Source of the DNA: Mercurialis annua
Taxonomy: Eukaryota > Streptophyta > Magnoliopsida > Malpighiales > Euphorbiaceae
Length of the DNA: 64,000 bases
Direction of reading: 5' to 3'
NCBI RefSeq assembly: GCF_937616625.2
Contig: NC_065573.1
Span: 4,169,001-4,233,000 of the forward strand
Shown here: positions 47,428-60,685 of the stretch, in pieces
How the letters are laid out: each line of letters starts with the position of its first letter
Position numbering within the stretch: the first letter of the stretch is position 1
Notes under the pieces: generated by a model
The model's input: the letters and a program-made list of their open reading frames with translations, nothing else
Databases searched by the model: none
What the model was told of the DNA's origin: nothing
Translations under genes and position numbers: made by a program

Positions 47428-50400
47428 AAGGTGAATCGTTTGTATTTGTTTCGTAACGTTTGTAAACATTTGGCTTAACTCGCTAGAAAGGTAAAACGCT
47501 TGGATTTGTTTCGTAACGTTTGTAAATGTTTGGCTTAAATTTCTAAAAACGTGAAACGCTTGGATTTGTTTCCAAACGTTTGTAAACGTTTGGCTTAAGT
47601 TGCTAAAAAGGTAAAACGCTTGGTTTTGTTTCGTTACGTTCGTAAACGTTTGGTTTGTATTGCTAAAAAGGTGAAACATTTGGTTTTGTCTCGTAGCATT
47701 TGTAATCGTTTGGCTTAAATTGCGAAAATGGAAAACGTTTGGATTTGTTTCGTAACGTTTGTAAACATTTGGCTTAAATCGCTAAAAAGGTGAAACGTTT
47801 GGTTTTGTTTCGTAACGTTTGCAAATGTTTTGCTTAAATTTCAAAAAAGGTGAAACATTAGAATTTGCTTCGTAACGTTTGTAAATGTTTGGCTTATATC
47901 GCTAAAAAGGCGAAGCGTTTGGATTTGCTTCGTAATGTTTGTAAACATTTGGCTTAAATCGCTAAAAAGGCAAAATGTTTGGTTTGTTTCGTAACGTTTG
48001 TAAACGTTTGGCTTAAATCGCTAAAATCGGAAAACGTTTAGATTTTTTCCGTAACGTTTGTAAACGTTTGGCTTAAATCGCTAAAAAAGTGAAATGTTTG
48101 GTTTTGTTTCATAACGTTTGTAGACGTTCGGATTAAATCGCTAATAAGGTGAAACGTTTGGATTTGTTTCGTAACGTTTGTAAACGTTTTGCTTTAATTG
48201 CTAAAAAGGTGAAACGCTTGGATTTGTTTCATAATGTTTGTAAACGTTTGAATTAACTTGCTAAAAAGGTCAAACACTTGGATTTGTTTCGTAATGTTTG
48301 GTTTTGTTTCGTAACGTTTGTAAACGTTTGGCTTAAATCGCTAAAATGGGGAAACATTTGGATTTATTTCGTAAAGTTTGTAAATGTTTGGCTTAAATTG
48401 CTAAAAATGTGAAACATTTGTTTTGTTTCGTAACGTTTGCAATTCTGCTTAAATCCCTAAAACGGTTATACCTTGGATTTGTTTCGTAACGTTTGTAATC
48501 ATTTGGCTTAAATTGCTAAAAAGGTGAAACACTTGGACTTGTTTCGTAACGTTTGTAAACGTTTGGCTAAAATTATTAAAAAGGTGAAACGCTTAGATTT
48601 GTTTTGTAACGTTTGTAAACGTTTGGCTTAAATTGCTAAAAAGGTGAAACGCTTGGATTTATTTCGTAACGTTTGGCTTAAATCGCTAAAAATGTGAAAC
48701 GTTTGGATTTGTTTCATAACGTTTCAAACGTTTGGTTTTGTTTTGTAACGTTTGTAAACATTTGGCTTAAATCGGTAAAAAGGGGAAACGTTTGGATTTG
48801 TTTCGTAACGTTTGTAAACGTTTGGCTTAAATCGCTAAAAAGGCAAAACATTCGGTTTGTTTCGTAACGTTTGTAAACGTTTGGCTTAAATAGCTAAAAA
48901 GGTGAAATGTTTGGATTCGTTTCGTAAAGTTTATAAGCGTTTGGCTTAAATCGCGAAAAAGGTGAATCGTTTGGATTTGTTTCGTAACGTTTGTAAACGT
49001 CTGGCTTAAATCGCTAAAAAGGTGAAACGCTTGGATTCGTTTCGTAACATTTGTAAACATTTGGCTTAAATTGCTAAAAACGTGAAAAGCATTGATTTGT
49101 TTCCAAACATTTGTAAACGTTTGGCTTAAGTTTCTAAAGAGGTGAAATGCTTGGATTTGTTTCGTAACGTTTGTAAACGTTTGGCATTAATTGCTAAAAA
49201 AGAGGAAACATTTGGATTTGCTTCGTAACGTTTATTAACGTTTGGCTTAAATCGCTAAACAGGCAAAACGTTTGGATTTGCTTCCTACCGTTTGTAAACG
49301 TTTGGCTTATATCGCTAAAATGGAAATTGTTTGGATTTGTTTCGTAACGTTTGTAAACGTTTGGCTTAAATCGCTAAAAAGGTGAAACGTTTGGTTTTGT
49401 TTCGCAACGTTTGTAAACAGTCGGCTAAAATCGCTAAAAAGGTGAAACGTTTGGTTTTGTTTCGTAACGTTGGTAAACGTTCCGCTTAAATTGCTAAAAA
49501 GGTGAACGTTAGGATTTATTTCGTAATGTTTGTGAACGTTTGGCTTAAATTGCTAAAAAGATGAACCGCTTGGATTTGTTTCGTAACGCTTGTAAACGTT
49601 TGGCTTAAATTGCTAAAATGGTGAAACGCTTAGATTTATTTCGTAACGTTTGTTAATGTTTGGCTTAAATCGCTAAAAAGGTAAAATGTTTGGAATTGTT
49701 TCGTAACGTTTGTAAATGTTACGATTAAATTGCTAAAACGGTGAAACGCTTGGATTTGTTTTGTAATGTTTCTAAACGTTTGGCTTTAATTACGAAAAAG
49801 GTTAAATGCTTGGTTTTGTTTCGCAACGTTTGTAAGCGTTTGGCTTAAACCGCTAAAAATGGGAAACGTATGGATTTGTTTTGTAATGTTTTAAACTTTT
49901 TGTTTTGTTTAGTAACGTTTGTAAACGCCTGGCTTAAATCGCTAAAAAGGTGAAACGTTTGGATTTATTTCGTAACGTTTGTAAACGTTTGGCTTAAATC
50001 GCTAAAAAGGTGAAAGGTTTGGATTTTTTTCGTAACATTAATAAACGTTTGGCTTAAATTGCTGAAAAGGTGAAACATTTGGATTTGTTTCGGAACATTT
50101 GTAAACGGCGTGAATTTCTAAAAAGTTGAAACGCTTGGATTTGTTTCGTAACGTTTGTAAACGTTTGGCTTAAATTGCTAAAAAGATGAAACCCTTGGAT
50201 TTGTTTCGTAACGTTTGCAAACATTTGGCTTAAATTGCTAAAACTGGGAAACGTTTGGATTTGTTTCGTAACGTTTGTAAACGTTTGGCTTAAATCGCTA
50301 AAAAGGTGAAACGTTTTGATTTCTTTCGTAACATTTGTAAATGTTTGGCTTAAATCGCTAAAAAGGTGAAATGTTTGGTTTTGTTTCGTAACGTTTGTAA

Positions 50401-51592
50401 ACGTTCGGCTTATATCGCTAAAAAGGGGAAACGTTTGATTTGTTCGTAACGTTTGTAAACGTTTGGCTTAAATTGCTAAAGAGGTTAAACGCTTGGATTT
50501 GTTTCGTAACGTTTGTAAACGTTTGGCTTAAATTGCTAAAAAGGTGAAACATTTTGATTTGTTTCCTAACCTTTGTCAACGTTTGGCATAAATCGCTAAA
50601 GAGGTGAAAGGTTTGGATTTGTTTTGTAACGTTTGGCTTAAATCGCTAAAAAGATGATACGTTTGGATTTGTTGCGTAGCGATGTTTGGCTTAAACTGCA
50701 AAAAAAGTGAATCACTTGGATTTGTTTTGTAACGTTTGTAAACATTTGGCTTAAATTGCTAAAAAGGTGAAATGCTTGGTTTTGTTTCATAACGTTTGTA
50801 AACGTTTGGCTTAAATTAATAAAAATGGGAAACGAATGGATTTGTTTCGTAATGTTTTAAACTTTAGGTTTTGTTTCGTAACGTTTGTAAACGTCTAGCT
50901 TAAATCGCTAAAAAGGTGAAAAGTTTGGATTTGTTTCATAACGTTTGTAAACGTTTGGCTTAAATCGCTAAAAAGGTGAAACGTTTGGATTTGTTTCGTA
51001 ACAATTATAAACGTTTGTCTTAAATTGCTAAAAAGGTGAAACGCTTGGATTTGTTTCGTACCGTTTGTAAACGATTGGCTTATATCGCTAAAAAGGTGAA
51101 ACGTTTGATTTGTCTCGTAACGTTTGTAAATGTTTGGCTTAAATTGCTAAAGAGGTGAAACGCTTGGATTTGTTTCGTAACGTTTGTAAACATTTGGCTT
51201 AATTTGCTAAAAAGATGAAACATTTGTAAGCGTTTGGCTTAAATCGCTAAAAAGGTGAAAGTTTGGATTTGTTTTGTAACGTTTGCATAAGTTTGGCTTA
51301 AATCTCTAAAAAGGTGAGACGTTTGGATTTGTTTCGTAACATTTATAAACGTTTGTCTTAAATTGCTGAAAAGGTGAAACGCTTGGATTTGTTTCGGAAC
51401 ATTTGTAAACGGCTGAAATTTCTAAAAAGGTAAAACGCTTGGATTTTTTTCGTAACGTTTGTAAACGTTTGGCTTAAATTGCTAAAAAAATGAAACGCTT
51501 GGATTTGTTTCGTAACGTTTGTTAACGTTGGGCTTGAATTGTAAAACTGCAAAACGTTTGGATTTGTTTCGTAACGTTTGTAAACGTTTGGC
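47428..51592 (+). repeat. Higher-order repeat copy 3 (incomplete, about 4165 bp)
   Basis: Follows copy 2 at the 4448-bp offset until about 51592, where copy 2 has AAAATGTGAAACATTTGG leading to AACTTTTCC and this copy has AAAAGGTGAAACATTTGG leading to GTAGGATTTG. The last 280 bp or so of the unit are replaced. Confidence 0.85.
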
Positions 51593-52430
51593 TTAAATCG
51601 CTAAAAAGGTGAAACATTTGGATTTGTTTCGTAGGATTTGTAAACGTTTGGCTTAAATCGCTAAAAAGGGGAAACGTTTAGCTTTGTTTCGTACCGTTTG
51701 TAAACGTTTGGCTTATATCGCTAAAAAGGTGAAACGTTTGATTTGTCTCGTAAAGTTTGTAAACGTTTGGCTTAAATTGCTAAAGAGGTGAAACGCTTGG
51801 ATTTGTTTCGTAACGTTTGCAAATGTTTGGCTTAATTTGCTAAAAAGGTGAAACATTTGTAAGCGTTTGGCTTAAATCGCAAAAAAGGTGAAATGTTTGG
51901 ATTTGTTTTGTAACGTTTGCAAACGTTTGGCTTAAATCTCTAAAAAGGTGAAATGTTTGGATTTGTTTTGTAACGTTTGTAAATTTTTCGCTTAAATTGC
52001 TAAATATGTGAAACGCTTGAATTTGTTTTGTAACGTTTGTACACGTTTGGCCTAAATTGTTAAAAGGGTGAGACGCTTGGTTTTATTTCATAATGTATGT
52101 AAACGTTTGGCTTAAATCGCTAAAAATGGGAAACGTTTGAATTTGTTTCGTAAGGTTTTAAACATTTGGTTTGTTTCGTAATGTTTGTAAACGTTTGGCT
52201 TAAATCGTTAAAAAGGGGAAGCGTTTGCATTTGTTTGGTAACGTTTGTAAATATTGTGTTTAAATCGCTAAAAAGGCAAAACGTTTGGATTTGTTTCGTA
52301 ACGTTTGCCTTAAATCGCTAATAAGGTGAAACGTTTGGATTGTGTTGTAACGATTGTAAACGTTTGGCTTATATCGCTAAACAGGTGAAACGTTTGATTT
52401 GTTTCGTAACGTTTGTAAAAGTTTAGCTTA
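48340..52430 (+). repeat. Left copy of a 6.75-kb-spaced duplication
   Basis: Matches 55090-59180 at an offset of 6748-6760 bp. Anchors: GCATTGATTTG at 49089 and 55837; ATTGCTGAAA at 51362 and 58111; GTAGGATTTG/GTAGCATTTG at 51631 and 58381; TGTGTTGTAACG at 52341 and 59101. The small drift in offset comes from short indels, one of them the 10-bp step typical of this satellite. The left part overlaps higher-order copy 3. Confidence 0.75.
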
Positions 52431-53696
52431 AATCGCTAAAAAATGTGAAACATTTGGATTTGTTTTGTAACTTTTCCAACGTTTGGTTTTGTTTCGTAAC
52501 GTTTGTAAACGTTTGGCTTAAATCGGTCAAAAGGGGTAACGTTTGGATTTGTTTCATAACGTTTGTTAACTTTTGGCTTAAATCGCTAAAAAGGCGAAAC
52601 GTTTGGTTTGTTTCGTAACATTTGTAAACGTTTGGCTTAAATCGCTAAAAAGGAGAAATGTTTGGATTCGTTTCATAACGTTTGGCTTAAATCGCTAAAA
52701 AGGTGAATCGTTTGTATTTTTTTCGTAACGTTTGTAAACATTTGGCTTAACTCGCTAGAAAGGTAAACCGCTTGGATTTGTTTCGTAACGTTTGTAAAGG
52801 TTTGGCTTAAATTTCTAAAAACGTGAAACGCTTGGATTTGTTTCCAAACGTTTGTAAACGTTTGGCTTAAGTTGCTAAAAAGGTGAAACGCTTGGTTTTG
52901 TTTCGTTACGTTTGTAAACGTTTGGTTTGTATTGCTAAAAAGGTGAAACGTTTGGTTTTGTCTCGTAGCATTTGTAATCGTTTGGCTTAAATTGCAAAAA
53001 TGGAAAACGTTTGGATTTGTTTCGTAACGTTTGTAAACATTTGGCTTAAATCGCTAAAAAGGTGAAACGTTTGGTTTTGTTTCGTAACGTTTGCAAATGT
53101 TTTGCTTAAATTTCAAAAAAGGTGAAACATTAGAATTTGCTTCGTAACGTTTGTAAACGTTTGGCTTATATCGCTAAAAAGGCGAAACGTTTGGATTTGC
53201 TTCGTAATGTTTGTAAACATTTGGCTTAAATCGCTAAAAAGGCAAAATGTTTGGTTTGTTTCGTAACGTTTGTAAACGTTTGGCTTAAATCGCTAAAATC
53301 GGAAAACGTTTAGATTTTTTCCGTAACGTTTGTAAACGTTTGGCTTAAATCGCTAAAAAAGTGAAATGTTTGGTTTTGTTTCATAACGTTTGTAGACGTT
53401 CAGATTAAATCGCTAATAAGGTGAAACGTTTGGATTTGTTTCGTAATGTTTGTAAACGTTTTGCTTTAATTGCTAAAAAGGTGAAACGCTTGGATTTGTT
53501 TCATAATGTTTGTAAACGTTTGAATTAACTTGCTAAAAAGGTCAAACACTTGGATTTGTTTCGTAATGTTTGGTTTTGTTTCGTAACGTTTGTAAATGTT
53601 TGGCTTAAATCGCTAAAAAGGTGAAACGTTTGGATTTGTTTTGGAAAGTTTTTAAACGTTTGGCATAAATAGCTAAAAAGGTGAAACGTTTGGATT
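52400..53696 (+). repeat. 1297-bp tandem duplication, copy 1
   Basis: Anchors CTTTTCCAAC at 52471 and 53768 and TTTTGGAAAG near 53641 and 54938 give the same offset of 1297 bp. The two copies share many private variants, including GTCAAAAGGGGTAACG and AAACATTA(G/T)AATTTGC. Confidence 0.85.
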
Positions 53697-54993
53697 TGTT
53701 TCGTAACGTTTGTAAAAGTTTAGCTTAAATCGCTAAAAAATGTGAAACATTTGGATTTGTTTTGTAACTTTTCCAACGTTTGGTTTTGTTTCGTAACGTT
53801 TGTAAACGTTTGGCTTAAATCGGTCAAAAGGGGTAACGTTTGGATTTGTTTCATAACGTTTGTTAACTTTTGGCTTAAATCGCTAAAAAGGCGAAACGTT
53901 TGGTTTGTTTCGTAACATTTGTAAACGTTTGGCTTAAATCGCTAAAAAGGAGAAATGTTTGGATTCGTTTCATAACGTTTGGCTTAAATCGCTAAAAAGG
54001 TGAATCGTTTGTATTTGTTTCGTAACGTTTGTAAACATTTGGCTTAACTCGCTAGAAAGGTAAAACGCTTGGATTTGTTTCGTAACGTTTGTAAAGGTTT
54101 GGCTTAAATTTCTAAAAACGTGAAACGCTTGGATTTGTTTCCAAACGTTTGTAAACGTTTGGCTTAAGTTGCTAAAAAGGTGAAACGCTTGGTTTTGTTT
54201 CGTTACGTTTGTAAACGTTTGGTTTGTATTGCTAAAAAGGTGAAACGTTTGGTTTTGTCTCGTAGCATTTGTAATCGTTTGGCTTAAATTGCAAAAATGG
54301 AAAACGTTTGGATTTGTTTCGTAACGTTTGTAAACATTTGGCTTAAATCGCTAAAAAGGTGAAACGTTTGGTTTTGTTTCGTAACGTTTGCAAATGTTTT
54401 GCTTAAATTTCAAAAAAGGTGAAACATTATAATTTGCTTCGTAACGTTTGTAAACGTTTGGCTTATATCGATAAAAAGGCGAAACGTTTGGATTTGCTTC
54501 GTAATGTTTGTAAACATTTGGCTTAAATCGCTAAAAAGGCAAAATGTTTGGTTTGTTTCGTAACGTTTGTAAACGTTTGGCTTAAATCGCTAAAATCGGA
54601 AAACGTTTAGATTTTTTCCGTAACGTTTGTAAACGTTTGGCTTAAATCGCTAAAAAAGTGAAATGTTTGGTTTTGTTTCATAACGTTTGTAGACGTTCGG
54701 ATTAAATCGCTAATAAGGTGAAACGTTTGAATTTGTTTCGTAATGTTTGTAAACGTTTTGCTTTAATTGCTAAAAAGGTGAAACGCTTGGATTTGTTTTA
54801 TAATGTTTGTAAACGTTTGTATTAACTTGCTAAAAAGGTCAAACACTTGGATTTGTTTCGTAATGTTTGGTTTTGTTTCGTAACGTTTGTAAATGTTTGG
54901 CTTAAATCGCTAAAAAGGTGAAACGTTTGGATTTGTTTTGGAAAGTTTTTAAACGTTTGGCATAAATAGCTAAAAAGGTGAAACGTTTGGATT
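53697..54993 (+). repeat. 1297-bp tandem duplication, copy 2
   Basis: Second copy; ends near 54998, where GTAACGTTAGTAAACG departs from the GTAACGTTTGTAAAAG that opens each copy. Its content derives from the 4.4-kb unit, so this duplication is nested in the higher-order repeat and later than it. Confidence 0.85.
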
Positions 54994-55089
54994 TGTTTCG
55001 TAACGTTAGTAAACGTTTGGCTTTAATCGCTAAAAAGGTGAAACGTTTGGATTTGTTTCGTAACGTTTTAAACGTTTGGCTTAAATCGC

Positions 55090-58000
55090 TAAAATGGGGA
55101 AACATTTGGATTTATTTCGTAAAGTTTTTAAATGTTTGGCTTAAATTGCTAAAAATGTGAAACATTTGTTTTGTTTCGTAACGTTTGCAATTCTGCTTAA
55201 ATCCCTAAAACGGTTATACATTGGATTTGTTTCGTAACGTTTGTAAACATTTGGCTTAAATTGCTAAAAAGGTGAAACACTTGGACTTGTTTCGTAACGT
55301 TTGTAAACGTTTGGCTAAAATTATTAAAAAGGTGAAACGCTTTGATTTGTTTTGTAACGTTTTTAAATGTTTGGCTTAAATTGCTAAAAAGGTGAAACGC
55401 TTGGATTTGTTTCGTAACGTTTGGCTTAAATCGCTAAAAATGTGAAACGTTTGGATTTGTTTCATAACGTTTCAAACGTTTGGTTTTGTTTCGTAACGTT
55501 TGTAAACATTTGGCTTAAATCGGTAAAAAGGGGAAACGTTTGAATTTGTTTCGTAACGTTTGTAAACGTTTGGCTTAAATCGCTAAAAAAGCAAAACATT
55601 CGGTTTGTTTCGTAACGTTTGTAAACGTTTGGCTTAAATAGCTAAAAAGGTGAAATGTTTGGATTCGTTTCGTAAAGTTTATAAGCGTTTAGCTTAAATC
55701 GCAAAAAAGGTGAATCGTTTGGATTTGTTTCGTAACGTTTGTAAACGTCTGGCTTAAATCGCTAAAAAGGTGAAACGCTTGGATTTGTTTCGTAACATTT
55801 GTAAACATTTGGCTTAAATTGCTAAAAACGTGAAAAGCATTGATTTGTTTCCAAACATTTGTAAACGTTTGGCTTAAGTTGCTAAAGAGGTGAAATGCTT
55901 GGATTTGTTTCGTAACGTTTGTAAACGTTTGGCATTAATTGCTAAAAAAGACGAAACGTTTGGATTTGCTTCGTAACGTTTATTAACGTTTGGCTTAAAT
56001 CGCTAAACAGGCAAAACGTTTGGATTTGCTTCCTAACGTTTGTATACGTTTGGCTTATATCGCTAAAATGGAAATTGTTTGGATTTGTTTCGTAACGTTT
56101 GTAAACGTTTGGCTTAAATCGCTAAAAAGGTGAAACGTTTGGTTTTGTTTCACAACGTTTGTAAACATTCGGCTTAAATCGGTAAAAAGGTGAAACGTTT
56201 GGTTTTGTTTCGTAACGTTGGTAAACAATCCGCTTAAATTGCTAAAAAGGTGAACGTTAGGATTTATTTCGTAATGTTTGTGAACGTTTGGCTTAAATTG
56301 CTAAAAAGGTGAACCGCTTGGATTTGTTTCGTAATGCTTGTAAACGTTTGGCTTAAATTGCTAAAATGGTGAAACGCTTAGATTTGTTTCGTAACGTTTG
56401 TTAATGTTTGGCTTAAATCGCTAAAAAGGTAAAATGTTTGGAATTGTTTCGTAACGTTTGTAAATGTTACGATTAAATTGCTAAAACAGTGAAACGCCTG
56501 GATTTGTTTTGTAATGTTTCTAAACGTTTGGCTTTAATTACGAAAAAGGTTAAACGCTTGGTTTTGTTTCGCAACGTTTGTAAACGTTTGGCTTAAACCG
56601 CTAAAAATGGGAAACGTATGGATTTGTTTTGTAATGTTTTAAACTTTTTGTTTTGTTTAGTAACGTTTGTAAACGCCTGGCTTAAATCGCTAAAAATGTG
56701 AAACGTTTGGATTTATTACGTAACGTTTGTAAACGTTTGGCTTAAATCGCTAAAAAGGTGAAACGTTTGGATTTTTTTCATAACATTAATAAACGTTTGG
56801 CTTAAATTGCTGAAAAGGTGAAACACTTGGATTTGTTTCGGAACGTTTGTAAACGGCTGGAATTTCTAAAAAGTTGAAACGCTTGGATTTGTTTCGTAAC
56901 GTTTGTAAACGTTTGGCTTAAATTGCTAAAAAGATGAAACCCTTGGATTTGTTTCGTAACGTTTGCAAACATTTGGCTTAAATTGATAAAACTGGGGAAC
57001 GTTTGGATTTGTTTCGTAACGTTTGTAAACGTTTGGCTTAAATCGCTAAAAAGGTGAAACGTTTGGATTTCTTTCCAAACATTTGTAAATGTTTGGCTTA
57101 AATCGCTAAAAAGGTGAAATGTTTGGTTTTGTTTCGTAACGTTTGTAAACGTTCGGCTTATATCGCTAAAAAGGGGAAACGTTTGATTTGTTCGTAACGT
57201 TTGTAAACGTTTGGCTTAAATTGCTAAAGAGGTTAAACGCTTGGATTTGTTTCGTAACGTTTGTAAACGTTTGGCTTAAATTGCTAAAAAGGTGAAACAT
57301 TTTGATTTGCTTCCTAACCTTTGTCAACGTTTGGCTTAAATCGCTAAAGAGGTGAAAGGTTTGGATTTGTTTTGTAACGTTTGGCTTAAATTGCTAAAAA
57401 GATGATACGTTTGGATTTGTTGCGTAGCGATGTTTGGCATAAACTGCAAAAAAAGTGAATCACTTGGATTTGTTTTGTAACGTTTGTAAACATTTGGCTT
57501 AAATTGCTAAAAAGGTGAAATGCTTGGTTTTGTTTCATAACGTTTGTAAACGTTTGGCTTAAATTAATAAAAATGGGAAACGAATGGATTTGTTTCGTAA
57601 TGTTTTAAACATTAGGTATTGTTTCGTAACGTTTGTAAACGTCTAGCTTAAATCGCTAAAAAGGTGAAAAGTTTGGATTTGTTTCGTAACGTTTGTAAAC
57701 GTTTGGCTTAAATCGCTAAAAAGGTGAAACGTTTGGATTTGTTTCGTAACAATTATAAACGTTTGTCTTAAATTGCTAAAAAGGTGAAACGCTTGGATTT
57801 GTTTCGTACCGTTTGTAAGCGATTGGCTTATATCGCTAAAAAGGTGAAACGTTTGATTTGTCTCGTAACGTTTGTAAACGTTTGGCTTAAATTGCTAAAG
57901 AGGTGAAACGCTTGGATTTGTTTCGTAACGTTTGTAAACATTTGGCTTAATTTGCTAAAAAGATGAAACATTTGTAAGCGTTTGGCTTAAATCGCTAAAA

Positions 58001-59180
58001 AGGTGAAATGTTTGGATTTGTTTTGTAACGTTTGCACACGTTTGGCTTAAATCGCTAAAAAGGTGAGACATTTGGATTTGTTTCGTAACATTTATAAACG
58101 TTTGTCTTAAATTGCTGAAAAGGTGAAATGCTTGGATTTGTTTCGGAACATTTGTAAACGGCTGAAATTTCTAAAAAGGTAAAACGCTTGGATTTTTTTC
58201 GTAACGTTTGTAAACGTTTGGCTTAAATTGCTAAAAAAATGAAACGCTTGGATTTGTTTCGTTACGTTTGTTAACGTTGGGCTTGAATTGCTAAAACTGC
58301 AAAACGTTTGGATTTGTTTCGTAACGTTTGTAAACGTTTGGCTTAAATCGCTAAAAAGGTGAAACATTTGGATTTGTTTCGTAGCATTTGTAAACGTTTG
58401 GCTTAAATCGCTAAAAAGGGGAAACGTTTAGCTTTGTTTCGTACCGTTTGTAAACGTTTGGCTTATATCGCTAAAAAGGTGAAACGTTTGATTTGTCTCG
58501 TAACGTTTGTAAACGTTTGGCTTAAATTGCTAAAGAGGTGAAACGCTTGGATTTGTTTCGTAACGTTTGCAAATGTTTGGCTTAATTTGCTAAAAAGGTG
58601 AAACATTTGTAAGCGTTTGGCTTAAATCGCTAAAAAGGTGAAATGTTTGGATTTGTTTTGTAACGTTTGCAAACGTTTGGCTTAAATCTCTAAAAAGGTG
58701 AAATGTTTGGATTTGTTTTGTAACGTTTGTAAATTTTTCGCTTAAATTGCTAAATATGTGAAACGCTTGAATTTGTTTTGTAACGTTTGTAAACGTTTTG
58801 CTTAAATTGTTAAAAGGGTGAGACGCTTGGTTTTATTTCATAATGTATGTAAACGTTTGGATTAAATCGCTAAAAATGGGAAACGTTTGAATTTGTTTCG
58901 TAAGGTTTTAAACATTTGGTTTGTTTCGTAATGTTTGTAAATGTTTGGCTTAAATCGTTAAAAAGGGGAAGCGTTTGGATTTGTTTGGTAACGTTTGTAA
59001 ATATTGTGTTTAAATCGCTAAAAAGGCAAAACGTTTGGATATGTTTCGTAACGTTTGTAAACGTTTGCCTTAAATCGCTAATAAGGTGAAACGTTTGGAT
59101 TGTGTTGTAACGATTGTAAACGTTTGGCTTATATCGCTAAACAGGTGAAACGTTTGATTTGTTTCCTAACGTTTGTAAAC
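55090..59180 (+). repeat. Right copy of the 6.75-kb-spaced duplication
   Basis: Carries a fourth, partial version of the 4.4-kb unit followed by the same tail (51600-52430) found in the left copy. A further local duplication of about 238 bp occurs at its end (TGTGTTGTAACG at 59101 and 59339). Confidence 0.75.
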
Positions 59181-60685
59181 GTTTAGCTTAAATTGCTAAA
59201 AAGGTGAAACGCTTGGATTTGTTTCCTAACCTTTTTACACGTTTGGCTTAAATCACTAAAAAGGTGAAATGTTTGGATTTGTTTCGTAACGTTTGTAAAC
59301 GTTTGCCTTAAATCTCTAAAAAGGTGAAACGTTTTGATTGTGTTGTAACGATTGTAAACGTTTGGCTTATATCGCTAAACAGGTGAAACGTTTCATTCGT
59401 TTCCTAACGTTTGTAAACGTTTAGCTTACATTGCTAAAAAGGTGAAACGCTTGGATTTGTTTCCTAACCTTTTTAAACGTTTGGCTTAAATCGCTAAAAA
59501 GGTGAAATGTTTGGATTTGTTTCGTAACATTTGTAAACGTTTGGCTTGAATCGCTAAAAAGGTGAAATGTTTGGATTTGTTTCGTAACGTTTTTAAATGT
59601 TACGCCTAAATTGCTAAAAAGGCGAAACGCTTGGATTTGTTTTGTAACGTTTGTAAACGTTTAGTTTAAATTGCTAAAAAGGTGAAACAATTGGTTTTGC
59701 TTCGTAACGTTTGTAGACGTGTGGCTTAAATCGCTAAAAATGGGAAACGTTTGATTTGTTTCATAATGTTTTAAACTTTTGGTTTTGTTTCGTAGCGTTT
59801 GTAAACGTCTGGCTTAAATCGCTGAAAAGGTGAAACGTTTGGATCTGTTTCATAACGTTTGTAAACGTTTGGCTTAAATCGCTAAAAACGCGAAACGTTT
59901 GGATTTGTTTCGTAACATTTATAAACGTTTGGCTTAAATTGCTAAAAAGGTGAAACGCTTGGATTTGTTTCATAAAGTTTGTAAACGTTTGTCTTAACTT
60001 GCTAAAAAGGTGAAACGCTTGGATTTGTTTCGAATCGTTGGTAAACGTTTGGCTTAAATCGCTAAAAAGGTGAAACGTTTGGATTTGTTTTGTAACATTT
60101 TTAAACGTTTGGCTTCAACGCTAAAAAGGTGAAACGTTTGGATTTGTTTCGTAACGTTTGTAAACGTTGGACTTCAATCGCCAAAAAGGTGACACGTTTG
60201 GATTTTTTTCGTAACATTTGTAAACATTTGGCATAAATCGCTAAAAAGGTGAAATGTTTGTTTTTGTTTTGTAACGTTTTAAACGTTTGGCTTAATTCGC
60301 TAAAATAGGAAAACATTTGAATTTGTTTCGTAAAGTTTGTAAACGTTTGGCTTAAATTGCTAAAAAGGGAAAACGTTTGTTTTGTTTTGTATCGTTTTTA
60401 ATTCTGCTTAAATCGCTAGAAAGGTTAAACATTGGATTTGTTTCGTAACGTTTGTAAGGGTTTGGCTTAAATTGCTAAAAAGGTGAAACGTTTGGATTTG
60501 TTTCATAACATATGTAAACATTTGGCTAAAATTATTAAAAAGGTGAAACGCTTGGATTTGTTTCGGAACTTTTGTAAACGTTTATCTTAAATTGCTAAAA
60601 AGGGGAAACACTTGGATTTGTTTCGTAACGTTTGTAAACGTTTGGCTTAAATCGCTAAAAATGTGAAACGTTTGGATTTGTTTTG

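Larger units (their letters stand above)
31314..60685 (+). repeat. 60-bp satellite array, block 4 (29.4 kb)
   Basis: The largest block, about 487 monomers by length, forward orientation, with one MITE at 31551-31692 and no other foreign insert that I can see. From about 37.9 kb onward the monomers are organised in long near-identical duplications. Most differences between monomers are C/T or G/A changes at the CpG of AACGTT (giving AATGTT or AACATT) and at AAATCGCT/AAATTGCT. No host gene, tRNA, rRNA or telomere motif is present. Confidence 0.96.

Noticed and set aside
31314..60685. Telomeric or rDNA-spacer origin of the array
   Set aside because: No TTTAGGG runs and no rRNA sequence were seen. 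A centromeric or other heterochromatic role is possible but nothing in the sequence shows it.
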